Assembly (NCBI GenBank): GCA_020073615.1
Contig: JAIQEX010000010.1
Span: 18,767 to 82,766, forward strand
Length of the DNA stretch: 64,000 nucleotides
Direction: 5' to 3'
From: Terriglobia bacterium
GTDB taxonomy: Bacteria; Acidobacteriota; Terriglobia; Bryobacterales; Bryobacteraceae
This document shows, piece by piece, positions 22,860 through 31,647 of this stretch (within the stretch, counting starts at the first letter, position 1; each line of letters starts with the position of its first letter). The notes beneath the pieces were generated by a model. That model was not told the DNA's origin and ran no database searches. It saw nothing but the letters and a program-made list of their open reading frames with translations. A program made the translations under genes and the position numbers.

Positions 22860-24209
22860 CTACCCCTCCAACCCCATCTGCGCCAGCCTATACCGCAGCG
22901 CATTTCTCGTCAACCCCAGCATCCGCGCGGCCTGGCTCTTGTTGCCGTCGGCGCGGCGGAGCGCTTCGCGGATGATGTCCTGCTCGTATTGGTCCAGCGT
23001 CAGTCCTTCCGGTAGGAAATGCTGGTCGCTCTGCGCGCGCGGGCGCGGCGCGCTTTCCAGTTGGATGCCGGCGGCGTCCAGTTGCGTGCCCGTGCACATC
23101 ACCAGGCTGCGCTCGATCACGTTTTCCAGCTCGCGCACGTTGCCCGGCCAGTGGTAGGCCATCAGCTTCTCGATGGCCGCGTCGGTGATCGAGGTCACGC
23201 GGCTGCCGGCGTCGGGCGCCAGCTTGCGGAGGAAGTGCGCGGCCAGGGAGGGAATGTCCACCTTGCGCTCGCGCAGCGGCGGGATGTTCATCGGGACTAC
23301 GTTGAGGCGGTAATAAAGATCCTCGCGGAAGGTGCCCTGCTCCAGGGCGGCGCGCAGGTCCTGGTTGGTGGCGGCGATCACGCGCACGTCGATGTGGCGG
23401 GTCACGTTGCTGCCCAGGCGCTCGAATTCGCGCTCCTGCAGGACGCGCAGGAGCTTCACCTGGATGGCGCCGGGCACGTCGCCGATTTCGTCGAGGAAGA
23501 CGGTGCCGGTGTCGGCCTGCTCGAATTTGCCGGGCTTGGTGGCGTTGGCGCCGGTGAAGGCGCCCTTCTCGTAGCCGAACAGCTCGCTCTCCATGAGGTT
23601 TTCGGGCAGGGCGGAACAGTTGATTTTCACCAGCGGGCGGTCGCGGCGCGGGGAGTGAAAGTGGATGGCGCGGGCGATGAGGTCCTTGCCCACGCCGCTC
23701 TCGCCGGCCAGCAGGACGGTGGCGCGGGTGGGGGCCACGCGCTCGATGGTGGCGAAGACCTCCTGCATGGGCTGGCTGCGGCCAATGATGTTGTCGAACT
23801 CGTAGCGGCGGCCGAGCTCCTGCTTGAGCAGGCGGTTCTCGTCGCGCAGATCGCGGACCTCGATCGCCTTGTGGACCACCTGCATGAGGTGATCGAGCGA
23901 GAACGGCTTGAGCAGAAAATCGGTGGCGCCGGCCTTCATGGATTCGACCGCGGTCTCGACGCTGCCGTAGGCGGTCATCACGATCACCGGCACCTGCGCG
24001 TTCTGGCGGCGGATGAGGGCGAGAAGCTGCAGGCCGTCCATGTTGGGCAATTTGAGATCGGTGAGGACGAGGTCGGCGCGGTCGGCGAGCTTGACGCCCT
24101 CCTCGGCGCTGGCGGCTTTATCGACGTCGAAGCCCGCGGAGGCGAGCTGGAGCTCGAGCACGCGGCGGAGCTTGTCTTCGTCCTCGACCACCAGGATGCG
24201 TTTTTTCAT
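22860..24209 (-). CDS. NtrC-family sigma-54-dependent response regulator
   Basis: A 449-residue enhancer-binding regulator. The receiver domain (1-120) has DE at 10-11, phospho-acceptor D51 in [12 protein letters not shown] and K101. The AAA+ domain carries Walker A GESGVGKD (169-176), the sigma-54 contact loop GAFTGA (216-221), Walker [10 protein letters not shown] and [11 protein letters not shown]. The Fis-type HTH is at the C-terminus ([31 protein letters not shown]). It activates sigma-54 promoters when phosphorylated. It overlaps its histidine kinase by 4 bp (ATGA); the pair forms an operon with the kinase gene first. Confidence 0.96.
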   Translation of the reverse strand: MKKRILVVEDEDKLRRVLELQLASAGFDVDKAASAEEGVKLADRADLVLTDLKLPNMDGLQLLALIRRQNAQVPVIVMTAYGSVETAVESMKAGATDFLLKPFSLDHLMQVVHKAIEVRDLRDENRLLKQELGRRYEFDNIIGRSQPMQEVFATIERVAPTRATVLLAGESGVGKDLIARAIHFHSPRRDRPLVKINCSALPENLMESELFGYEKGAFTGANATKPGKFEQADTGTVFLDEIGDVPGAIQVKLLRVLQEREFERLGSNVTRHIDVRVIAATNQDLRAALEQGTFREDLYYRLNVVPMNIPPLRERKVDIPSLAAHFLRKLAPDAGSRVTSITDAAIEKLMAYHWPGNVRELENVIERSLVMCTGTQLDAAGIQLESAPRPRAQSDQHFLPEGLTLDQYEQDIIREALRRADGNKSQAARMLGLTRNALRYRLAQMGLEG

Positions 24210-25444
24210 GCGGCGGATTGGGGATTAACGGAATACATGGGCAGGAGCACGCGGAAGACGCTGCCCTTGCCGAGCTCGCTCTCCACCGCTATCTTACCGC
24301 CGTGTCCGTCCACGATCTTGGAGACGATGGAGAGCCCGAGACCCACGCCCTCGGGCTTGGTGGTGAAGAAGGGGTTGAAGATGGTGTCGGCCTGGCGGGG
24401 GTCGATGCCCGCGCCGCGGTCGATGACGGCGATTTCGGCGGCGCCAGCGGAGGCGCGGGTTTTCACGGTGACGGCGCCGCCGGGGGCGGTGGCCTGCGCG
24501 GCGTTGAGCACCAGGTTGTAGAAGACGCGCTCCATGAGCTCGGCATCGAAGGGGAAGGGGGGAATCTCGGGAGCGTAGTTCTTGTAGATGGCGATGCCGG
24601 GGGCTTCGCGTTCCACGGCGGCGATGGCGCGGTCGAGGGTGGCGGTGAGGTCGGCCGCATCGAGGCGCGGCTGGAGCGGGCGGGCGAATTGCAGGAAGCG
24701 GGTGATGAGCGAGTTGGCGCGGTCGGCTTCGGCGGTGATGAAGCCGGCCACTTCGCGCGCCACGTCGTTTTCGGCGGCGACGGTGCGGGCGAGCATCTCC
24801 GAGGAGGCGCGTATGGTGCCGAGGGGGTTGCGGATTTCGTGTGCCAGGCCGGCGGAGAGCTGGCCGAGCGCGGCCAGGCGGTCGGAGCGGCGCGCGGCTT
24901 CTTCCACCTGCTGGATGTGGCGGTTGGCTTCGGCCAGTTGTTCGGCGGTGCGGCGATGCCGGGCGGACTGGATGCGGAGGTCCTCGGCCAGGGTGTTGGC
25001 GAGGTTCCCCACCATGACCAGGAAGACGATGCGGAAGGTGAGGTCGGTAATGTATTGCGACCAGTTGGCCCACGCCAGGAAGGAGAGGTAGGCGGTGGCG
25101 GCCAGCAGGGTAAACAGCAAGGTGCCGACCACGCCGAACGCGTTGGCGGCGGAGACCACGGGGAGCAACAGGAGGGGCCAGTAGCGGCTGGTGACGCTGC
25201 CCGAGTAGCCGATCAACAGGTAGACCAGGGCCAGCTTGAGGACCAGCCAGAAGATGCGGCCGCGGGTGGTAGACAGGGCGGGGATCTTGGGTTCGAGCAC
25301 CTGGACCACGAACAAGGCCACCAGGGGGACGACCTCGAAGACGTCGCCGATCTCGGTGGTGGCGAGGAGCACGGCAAACAGCAGGAGCCAGACGAAGTCC
25401 TGAGGGCGGACGAGCCGTATCCAGCGGAGCAGCGGGTGGAGCAC
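24206..25444 (-). CDS. membrane histidine kinase, partner of the NtrC-type regulator
   Basis: A 412-residue sensor kinase. The N-terminus contains about five membrane helices (VWLLLFAVLLA, VVPLVALFVVQVL, FWLVLKLALVYLLIGY, YWPLLLLPVVSAANAF, LLFTLLAATAYLSFLAW) and no large periplasmic loop, suggesting it senses within the membrane. A coiled coil leads to the H-box GQLSAGLAHEIRNPLGTI and an ATPase with NLVLNAAQA, DRGAGID and TTKPEGVGLGLSI. The GTG at 25444 is taken as start; an in-frame TTG at 25477 would leave only 17 bp to the divergent S1 gene. Signal unknown. Confidence 0.92.
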   Translation of the reverse strand: MLHPLLRWIRLVRPQDFVWLLLFAVLLATTEIGDVFEVVPLVALFVVQVLEPKIPALSTTRGRIFWLVLKLALVYLLIGYSGSVTSRYWPLLLLPVVSAANAFGVVGTLLFTLLAATAYLSFLAWANWSQYITDLTFRIVFLVMVGNLANTLAEDLRIQSARHRRTAEQLAEANRHIQQVEEAARRSDRLAALGQLSAGLAHEIRNPLGTIRASSEMLARTVAAENDVAREVAGFITAEADRANSLITRFLQFARPLQPRLDAADLTATLDRAIAAVEREAPGIAIYKNYAPEIPPFPFDAELMERVFYNLVLNAAQATAPGGAVTVKTRASAGAAEIAVIDRGAGIDPRQADTIFNPFFTTKPEGVGLGLSIVSKIVDGHGGKIAVESELGKGSVFRVLLPMYSVNPQSAA

Positions 25445-25494
25445 GGGTGATGATATCCCAGTGGGATTATGGCACAATAGGAGGGTAACGTCTC

Positions 25495-27204
25495 ATGTCA
25501 AACCCACGCGCGGCGGATCAGGACCGGACTGCCAGTCCGGACCCGCAACCCTCCAACGACTCCCACGAGTCTTTCGGCGACATTCTGTCGCAGTACGAAC
25601 AGTCGCATTCCCATAGAGCCGAAGAAGGCGGCAAGGGGCTGGAAGGCACGGTCATCGCGGTCACCGGTGAATCGGTGTTCCTGGATATCGGCTTCAAGAC
25701 GGAAGGGATCATTCCGCTGGCGGAGTTTCAAAGCGCCGGCGAAGCGGTCAAAGCGGGCGACAGAATCCCGGTATCGGTCAAGGGGCGCGATCCGGAGGGC
25801 TACTACGAGCTGTCGCGGCTGAAGGTGGAGCGGCCCAGGGACTGGTCGGCGCTGGAGAAGGCGTTTGCCGAGAAGACGGCCATTGCGGGCGTGATCACGG
25901 CGGTGGTGAAGGGGGGGGTGAGCGTGGACGTGGGGGTGCGGGCGTTTATGCCGGCCTCGCGTTCGGGCGCCAAGGATGCGGCCGACATGGAGAAGCTGAT
26001 CGGCCAGGAGATCCGCTGCCGCATCATCAAACTCGACGTGGCCGATGAAGACGTGGTGGTGGACCGGCGCGCGGTGCTGGAGGAAGAGGAGCGCGGCATC
26101 AAGGAGCGCCGCTACGCGGAGGTCAAAGAAGGGGAGACGGTGCAGGCCACGGTGCGCAGCCTGACCGACTACGGCGCTTTCGTGGACATCGGCGGCGTGG
26201 ATGCGCTGCTGCACGTGGCGGATATCTCCTGGGGCCGCGTGAACAAGCCCGCCGACGTGCTGGCGGTGGGGCAGCAGATCGAAGCGCGCGTGCTCAAGGT
26301 GGATGCCGCCAAGCGGCGCATTTCGGTGGGCATGAAACAGCTTCAGCCGCATCCCTGGGACTTGGTGAGCGAGAAGTACAAGGCCGGCGAGCGGGTCACG
26401 GGCACGGTCACGCGGGTGGCCGATTTCGGCGCTTTCGTGGAGCTGGAAAAGGGCATCGAGGGGTTGATTCACCTGTCCGAGATGTCGTGGTCGAAGAAGG
26501 CGCGCAAGCCCTCCGACGTGGTGAAACCGGGCGAGAAGGTGGAGGCGGTGATTCTGGGCGTCAACCAGGCCGACCGGCGCATTTCCCTCGGCCTGAAACA
26601 GGCGCTGGGCGACCCCTGGGCGGACGCGGCGCAGAAATTTCCGGTGGGCTCGGTGGTGACCGGCGCGGTCACGAGCATGCAGAAGTTCGGCGCCTTCGTG
26701 CAGCTTGCCGAGGGCGTGGAGGGCATGATTCACGTGGGCGACATCAGCGCCGAGAAGCGCATCAACCATCCGCAGGACGTGCTCAAGACCGGGCAGCTGG
26801 TGCAGGCGCAGGTGCTGGAGCTGGACGGGGAAAAGCGGCGGCTGCGCCTGGGCATGAAGCAGCTTGTGCCCACGGGCCTGGACGAATACATCGCCGAGCA
26901 CAAGGAAGGCGACCTGGTGACGGGCCGCATGACGGACGTGGGCAGCGGACGCGCGCGGGTGGAGTTGGGCGAAGGCATCCAGGGCACCTGCCGGCTGGCC
27001 GGGGAAGGGCCGGAGGCACAGGAGCAGACCAGCGAGCGGGCCGCCGACCTGTCGTCGCTGACCTCCATGCTGCAATCCAAGTGGAAGGGCGGGCAGGGAG
27101 GCAGCGTGGCACGGCGGGAGCCGGCGCGCGCCGGGCAGATTCGCAGCTTCCGCATCGTGAAGCTGGACGCGGCGGTGAAGCGGATCGAGCTGGAACTGGC
27201 GTGA
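25495..27204 (+). CDS. rpsA: 30S ribosomal protein S1 (six S1 domains)
   Basis: A 569-residue protein with six S1 RNA-binding repeats: GLEGTVIAVTGESVFLDIG, AGVITAVVKGGVSVDVG, QATVRSLTDYGAFVDIGG, TGTVTRVADFGAFVELEKG, TGAVTSMQKFGAFVQLAEG and a more divergent TGRMTDVGSGRARVELGEG. S1 binds mRNA on the small ribosomal subunit and helps unwind leaders during initiation. AGGAGGG lies nine bases before the ATG. The sixth repeat is degenerate and is followed by a basic tail, as in several non-enterobacterial S1 proteins. Confidence 0.95.
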   Translation: MSNPRAADQDRTASPDPQPSNDSHESFGDILSQYEQSHSHRAEEGGKGLEGTVIAVTGESVFLDIGFKTEGIIPLAEFQSAGEAVKAGDRIPVSVKGRDPEGYYELSRLKVERPRDWSALEKAFAEKTAIAGVITAVVKGGVSVDVGVRAFMPASRSGAKDAADMEKLIGQEIRCRIIKLDVADEDVVVDRRAVLEEEERGIKERRYAEVKEGETVQATVRSLTDYGAFVDIGGVDALLHVADISWGRVNKPADVLAVGQQIEARVLKVDAAKRRISVGMKQLQPHPWDLVSEKYKAGERVTGTVTRVADFGAFVELEKGIEGLIHLSEMSWSKKARKPSDVVKPGEKVEAVILGVNQADRRISLGLKQALGDPWADAAQKFPVGSVVTGAVTSMQKFGAFVQLAEGVEGMIHVGDISAEKRINHPQDVLKTGQLVQAQVLELDGEKRRLRLGMKQLVPTGLDEYIAEHKEGDLVTGRMTDVGSGRARVELGEGIQGTCRLAGEGPEAQEQTSERAADLSSLTSMLQSKWKGGQGGSVARREPARAGQIRSFRIVKLDAAVKRIELELA

Positions 27205-27210
27205 GAAAAA

Positions 27211-27323
27211 CGGGGGCTGGGGGCTAGGGGCTGGGGAAAGGCGGCTCGCTGCGCTCGCGGCTTCGTGAGATGACCGCGAGCGAAGCGAGCTTTCCTTCCC
27301 CCGGCCCCTGGCCCCTGGCCCCT
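27211..27323. terminator. long GC-rich hairpin downstream of rpsA
   Basis: A 17-base arm, GCTCGCTGCGCTCGCGG (27244-27260), pairs with CCGCGAGCGAAGCGAGC (27274-27290) with one mismatch. It is flanked by G-rich GGGGCTGGGGGCTAGGGG (27213 onward) and C-rich CCCCTGGCCCCTGGCCCC (27305 onward), which extend the stem. No clear U tract follows. It probably ends rpsA transcription, or is a REP-like repeat. Confidence 0.55.
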
Positions 27324-27514
27324 GTTCTTCTGGCCCACCTCGTGCACGGTTACTCGCCGTAAGATGCGGATCTGCTTTCAGGACAAGGCCGGGCGGCAAG
27401 ACGATCGTGCCTTTTTCGCACACAGGTGTGACCATCCGGCACCAGAGGCAGGGACGTTAACCCTTGGTATAATTGTGAGTTCATTCGATTGAAAGGCTCC
27501 TTCAAGAATCGCCC

Positions 27515-30298
27515 ATGAAGTGTATCCCGGTTTTCTACGCATGCACCGCGGTTATGTTCGCTCAGACTGCCGGCGTTCCGGTGGGCTTTACCACGGGACA
27601 GGCCGCGCGGCTGGTGATCGGGCAGACCACGTTCACGAGCGCGGATTCGAATTCGAGCGACACCATTGTGGGCGGAGTCAGCGGGCTGGCGTATGCCGCC
27701 GACACGCTGTTTGTCGCCGACGCGAACCGCGTGGGCGCGAATCCCTCGAACCACCGCGTCCTGCTGTTTCAGAATCTTTCGACTATGCTGCCCGGCGCAG
27801 ACGCGGAGCTGATTGACAATCGCAAGTGCCCGGTGTGCCTGGGACAGGCGACGCTGGTGCTGGGGCAGCCGGACTTCACCACCACCACCGAGCCCATCCC
27901 CGCCACGCGCAGCGACATGCGGCAGCCCACGTCGGTGGCCTCCGACGGCATACACGTAGTGGTGGCCGACACCAACCATAACCGGGTGTTGATCTGGAAT
28001 CGCATTCCGACCACCAACGACGCGCCGGCCGACGTTGTGGTGGGACAGCCCGACTTCACCAGCGTGTCGGTTCCGGGCAACACGCCCAACGCGAAGTCGA
28101 TGCGCGGGCCGCAGGGCGTCTGGATTCTGAACGGGAAGCTGTACGTGGCGGACACGCAGAACAACCGCGTGCTGATCTACAACAGCATCCCCACGGCCAA
28201 CGGCGCGGCCGCCGACGTGGTGCTGGGGCAGCCGAATTTCACCACCTTCGTGGAGCCGGACCTCACCCAGCAGAGGAACGGGGCGCTGGCCAACAACATG
28301 CTGAATCCGGTGTCGGTGACCTCGGACGGCACGCATCTTTTTGTGACCGACCTGGGGTTCAATCGCGTACTGATCTGGAACAGCATTCCCACCGCCAACA
28401 CCGCGCCGGCGGATGTGGCCATAGGGCAGCCGGACCTGGTGAGTGCGATTCCCAACAACGCGTTCAGCGGCACTGCGGCCACCACGGCCACCGACACCAA
28501 CAAGGAGACGCCGGTGCTGTGCACGACCCCCACGGGCACGCTGGACAGCGCCAACAACCCGGAGTTTCCGTCCAGTTGCAACGCCACGCTGGATTTTCCG
28601 CGGTACGCGCTGGCGGGGGGAGGCCGGCTGTTCATCGCCGATGGCGGCAACGACCGCGTGCTGATCTTCAACCAAATCCCGACGGCGAGCGGCGCTTCGG
28701 CCGACACCGTGATCGGGCAGTTGGGCGGAGGGGTGAACCAGGCCTCTGACGCCTCCGATTCGCTGAGCACGCCGCTCGGGCTGGCGTGGGACGGAAGCAA
28801 CCTGTACGTGAGCGACGCGTTCCACCGCCGCATCACGGTGTATACCATCGGCGCCAATGCGGTTCCCTACCAGGGAGTGCGCAACGCGGCGAGCTTCGCC
28901 ATCTCCGCGAGCGGGAACGTGACCATCAGCGGCACCATCAACGCCGGCGAGAAGGTGACCATCACCGTCAACTCGACCGACTACACCTATACCGTGGTGA
29001 CCGGGGACACGCTGAACACAGTAGTGACGGCGCTGGTGACCAAGATCAATGCCAGCAACAACAACGCGGGCGACCCCAATGTGCTGGCCACCGCCGACCT
29101 CTCCACGAACCAGGTGGTGTTGACGGCCAAGCAGCCGGGAACCGCGGGGAACAGCATCACATACGCGGCCACCACCACGGCGGCTGCCGGCTCGGGCACC
29201 ACGCAGATCGTAGCCAGCGCGGCCAGTTCCAGCCTGCTCGGGGGCGGAGATGCGGCCTCGATCGCGCCGGGCACGATCGTATCCATCGTGGGGACGAATC
29301 TTTCGGCCGGAACGGCGGCCGCCGACCTGAGCCAGACGCAGTTGCCGACCAACCTGGGTGGGACGGAAGTTTATTTCAACGGCATTCCAGCGCCGCTGTA
29401 CTTCGTTTCGCCGGCGCAGGTGAACGCGCAGATCCCGTGGGAAGTGCTGGACACGACGAGCATCAACGCCTTTGTGCGGTCGGTGATGAGCGACGGGACG
29501 GTGATGACCACGACCCCGGTGGCGGTGACCATCGTGGCGGCGAATCCCGGCATTTTCGCGCAGGCCGGGAGTCAGCCCGCGGGCACGCCGCAAACCGCGG
29601 TGGCGTTCCACGGCTCGAGCTTCGCCAACGGCATCGTGGACGTGGAGGGCGCCATCCAGGCGGGTGACATTGCGGTGGTCGGGGTGGCGGACCGCACGTA
29701 CACGTACACCGTGCTGGCCACCGATACCCTGCTGAGCATCCGCGACGCCCTGGTGGCGCTGATCAATCAGGATCCGCAAGTGACCGCGGCGCCCTCGGGC
29801 GTGTTTCCCCGGATCGTGATCCAGGCGCGCATCCAGGGTCCGGAGGGCAACGGCATTGCGCTCACCGCCACGCAGCAAGGCACCGGCCCGGCGCTGGTGA
29901 TGACGGCCTTCACCCCCTCACTATGCTGCGCCAACGTGGGCGGATCGCTGGTGACGGCGGACAACCCGGCGGTGCCCGGCGAATTCATCATTCTGTATGC
30001 CACCGGGCTCGGGGTGCCGAACCTGACGAGCGACCTGCAGCCCCTGATCCAGACCGGAGTGCAGTTCCCGGTTGGCGGACCGGTGACCACGCCGGGGAGT
30101 TCGGTTTCTTCGCTGGCCGGCGGACTGACCGCCGACGTGATCTCGGCGACGCTGCTGCCGGGCACGGTGGGAACCTTCCAGGTGGTGCTGCACCTGAACC
30201 CGGATGTGACCCCCGTGAACGGGTTCGTGAACCTGAACATCTCGCAAGATCTCTTCACCAGCAACACGGTGGCCGTGCCGGTGGCGGCGGGGCAGTAG
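27515..30298 (+). CDS. exported NHL-repeat protein with Solibacter-type C-terminal domain
   Basis: A 927-residue exported protein. After a signal region (MKCIPVFYACTAVMFAQT) come NHL beta-propeller repeats (VVADTNHNRVLIWN, YVADTQNNRVLIYN, FVTDLGFNRVLIWN, FIADGGNDRVLIFN) to about residue 450. The C-terminal part carries the domain known from Solibacter proteins: GTIVSIVGTNLS, LPTNLGGTEVYFNG, PLYFVSPAQVNAQIPWEV, NPGIF and PGEFIILYATGLGVPN. Two related cassettes of about 90 residues, each with TYTV, DTL and ALV-INxD elements, lie near 466-568 and 707-800; the second sits inside the Solibacter domain. Likely a cell-surface or secreted binding protein; ligand unknown. Confidence 0.88.
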   Translation: MKCIPVFYACTAVMFAQTAGVPVGFTTGQAARLVIGQTTFTSADSNSSDTIVGGVSGLAYAADTLFVADANRVGANPSNHRVLLFQNLSTMLPGADAELIDNRKCPVCLGQATLVLGQPDFTTTTEPIPATRSDMRQPTSVASDGIHVVVADTNHNRVLIWNRIPTTNDAPADVVVGQPDFTSVSVPGNTPNAKSMRGPQGVWILNGKLYVADTQNNRVLIYNSIPTANGAAADVVLGQPNFTTFVEPDLTQQRNGALANNMLNPVSVTSDGTHLFVTDLGFNRVLIWNSIPTANTAPADVAIGQPDLVSAIPNNAFSGTAATTATDTNKETPVLCTTPTGTLDSANNPEFPSSCNATLDFPRYALAGGGRLFIADGGNDRVLIFNQIPTASGASADTVIGQLGGGVNQASDASDSLSTPLGLAWDGSNLYVSDAFHRRITVYTIGANAVPYQGVRNAASFAISASGNVTISGTINAGEKVTITVNSTDYTYTVVTGDTLNTVVTALVTKINASNNNAGDPNVLATADLSTNQVVLTAKQPGTAGNSITYAATTTAAAGSGTTQIVASAASSSLLGGGDAASIAPGTIVSIVGTNLSAGTAAADLSQTQLPTNLGGTEVYFNGIPAPLYFVSPAQVNAQIPWEVLDTTSINAFVRSVMSDGTVMTTTPVAVTIVAANPGIFAQAGSQPAGTPQTAVAFHGSSFANGIVDVEGAIQAGDIAVVGVADRTYTYTVLATDTLLSIRDALVALINQDPQVTAAPSGVFPRIVIQARIQGPEGNGIALTATQQGTGPALVMTAFTPSLCCANVGGSLVTADNPAVPGEFIILYATGLGVPNLTSDLQPLIQTGVQFPVGGPVTTPGSSVSSLAGGLTADVISATLLPGTVGTFQVVLHLNPDVTPVNGFVNLNISQDLFTSNTVAVPVAAGQ

Positions 30299-30300
30299 AT

Positions 30301-30335
30301 ATTCACCGCCGAGACCCCGAGGCGCCGAGAAGCAC
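30301..30335. repeat. dispersed CACCGCCGAGA repeat, copy 1
   Basis: TTCACCGCCGAGACCCCGAG, then GCGCCGAGAAG, immediately after the NHL protein gene. It matches both arms of the element at 59125-59262. Confidence 0.6.
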
Positions 30336-30377
30336 AAAACCAAACGAGTAAGAGCCTGAGAGAGCGGCGGCTCGGAG

Positions 30378-30986
30378 TTACGTGCGCTGGCGGTAGATTT
30401 CCCTTGCCAGTTCGCGCACGGCGGGCGGGACGAGGTGTTCCCAGGGCTGGCCGCGGGCGATGCGCTCGCGGACTTCGGTGGCGGAGACGTGATCGTACTC
30501 GCCGGTGAGCTCGAGGCGGCGGATGGCGGACCGCAGCCGCTCGGGCGGTTGGTATTCGCCTTCGCGGGCGGCCACCAGCAGGTCGAAGTGGCGCAGCATT
30601 TCGTCCCAGGCGCCGGGGCGGCCGTAGTCCCAGCCGGCGGCGCGTTCGGCGGCATCGCGGCCGCACAGAAACGCGAGCTGCACATCCGCGCCGTAGCAGT
30701 CCCGGCATTCGCGGGCGATTTCTACGAACAGCCCTCGCTGGGAGGCCGCCAGGGAGAAGGCCGGATGGCCGCCCAGGGCCGCGCGGAGCATGGCGGCGCG
30801 ATCCTCAAACGAAGCGCCGGAATACTCCTTGTGCGGGAAGGCTCGGGGAAGGACGAAGAGCACCTCCTCGACGCGGGCGAGCGCGGCCTGGGCGAGCGCG
30901 AGATGGGCGACCGTCACGGGGTTGAAGGTGCCGGGCAGAACGGCCAGGAGGCGGGGATGGCCTGCGGCGCGGTGGAGGAGTTGCAT
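30378..30986 (-). CDS. nadD: nicotinate-nucleotide adenylyltransferase-like protein
   Basis: A 202-residue nucleotidyltransferase. LAVLPGTFNPVTVAHLALAQ contains the GxFNPxxxxH nucleotide-binding motif (usually GGTFDP in NadD), VLFVLPRAFPHKE fits the adjacent strand, and DHVSATEVRERI corresponds to the ISSTxIR signature. NadD adenylates nicotinate mononucleotide in NAD synthesis. The substitutions (PGTFNP, VSATEVR) leave open another nucleotidyltransferase of the same superfamily. The frame is open upstream to 31229 through the next gene; the ATG at 30986 is the sensible start. It follows the DksA/TraR-type gene by about 90 bp on the same strand. Confidence 0.75.
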   Translation of the reverse strand: MQLLHRAAGHPRLLAVLPGTFNPVTVAHLALAQAALARVEEVLFVLPRAFPHKEYSGASFEDRAAMLRAALGGHPAFSLAASQRGLFVEIARECRDCYGADVQLAFLCGRDAAERAAGWDYGRPGAWDEMLRHFDLLVAAREGEYQPPERLRSAIRRLELTGEYDHVSATEVRERIARGQPWEHLVPPAVRELAREIYRQRT

Positions 30987-31075
30987 TTCGCTCGCGGGTT
31001 GCGCGAAAAGCCCCAATCTGCTCAGAAACACCAAGGGCGCGAGATTCCTCCCGCGCCCTGGGGTGGTCCAAAACT

Positions 31076-31465
31076 CTAGGCGGCGTTGGCGAGCAGTTCG
31101 CCGAGCGTCTCGCCGGCGTCGGATTCGAATTCGTGCCGGTCGGCGGCCTCCTGGCACTTGATGCAGTACTTGGTCCACGGTACAGCATCCAGGCGCTTGG
31201 GCTTGATATCTTCTTCGCAATGCAGGCAAATGCCGTAACTGCCATCGGCCATGCGGGCTAGCGCGCCCTTGACACTGCGCAGCAGGTTGGATTCGCGGTC
31301 GAGGTTGCGGATGGCCAGCTCGCGCTCGCCGGCGAGCTGCACTTCATCCAGAGCGTCCGGAGTTTTTTCGATGGCAATGTCTTCCCGGTTCCGAAGCCCC
31401 AGGGACAATTCCGCCTGCTTGGCTTCCAGCATTGCTTTGTATTTGTTGAGTTCGGTCTGGTTCAT
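31076..31465 (-). CDS. DksA/TraR-family zinc-finger protein
   Basis: A 129-residue protein. A helical hairpin (LNKYKAMLEAKQAELSLGL through LDRESNLLRSVKGALARM) leads into the C4-type zinc finger CLHC-(17)-CIKC of the DksA/TraR family. Such proteins insert into the RNA polymerase secondary channel or bind related targets. The segment between the helices lacks the DxxDxA coiled-coil tip of true DksA (here EKTPDALDEVQLA), so ppGpp-dependent DksA activity is uncertain. It is the first gene of a short minus-strand pair with the NadD-like gene. Confidence 0.88.
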   Translation of the reverse strand: MNQTELNKYKAMLEAKQAELSLGLRNREDIAIEKTPDALDEVQLAGERELAIRNLDRESNLLRSVKGALARMADGSYGICLHCEEDIKPKRLDAVPWTKYCIKCQEAADRHEFESDAGETLGELLANAA

Positions 31466-31647
31466 GGGTCCATCTCCCTAAAAGCGTTTTTTGTTTTTAT
31501 TTGTTCTCTTTAGCGCGCTTCCCGCTGTAAAAATATAGACGAAAATTCAAGCCAAAGGTTTCACCGCTTCAGATCCCTCAAAAGAGCTAGCGGGCCGCCC
31601 GATTTTCACCCAGCGGCCCCGGATGAATACACCTCATAGCAATCTGC

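Noticed and set aside
22625..22903. Possible zinc-ribbon tail (RCGRCGVRL...RRRCLTGAC) on the minus strand
   Set aside because: Cysteine spacing is suggestive, but the frame overlaps the regulator gene's end, lacks a ribosome site, and the upstream residues look non-coding.
23019..24521. 500-residue plus-strand frame opposite the NtrC-type regulator
   Set aside because: The antisense product is repetitive Ala/Gly/Val/Glu sequence with no domain; the minus strand encodes intact AAA+ and receiver motifs.
25498..27435. 645-residue minus-strand frame opposite rpsA
   Set aside because: His/Arg/Leu-rich shadow of the S1 repeats; no initiation site.
27350..29878. 842-residue minus-strand frame opposite the NHL protein
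   Set aside because: Composition is Arg/Gly/His-rich without domains, a mirror of the NHL repeats.
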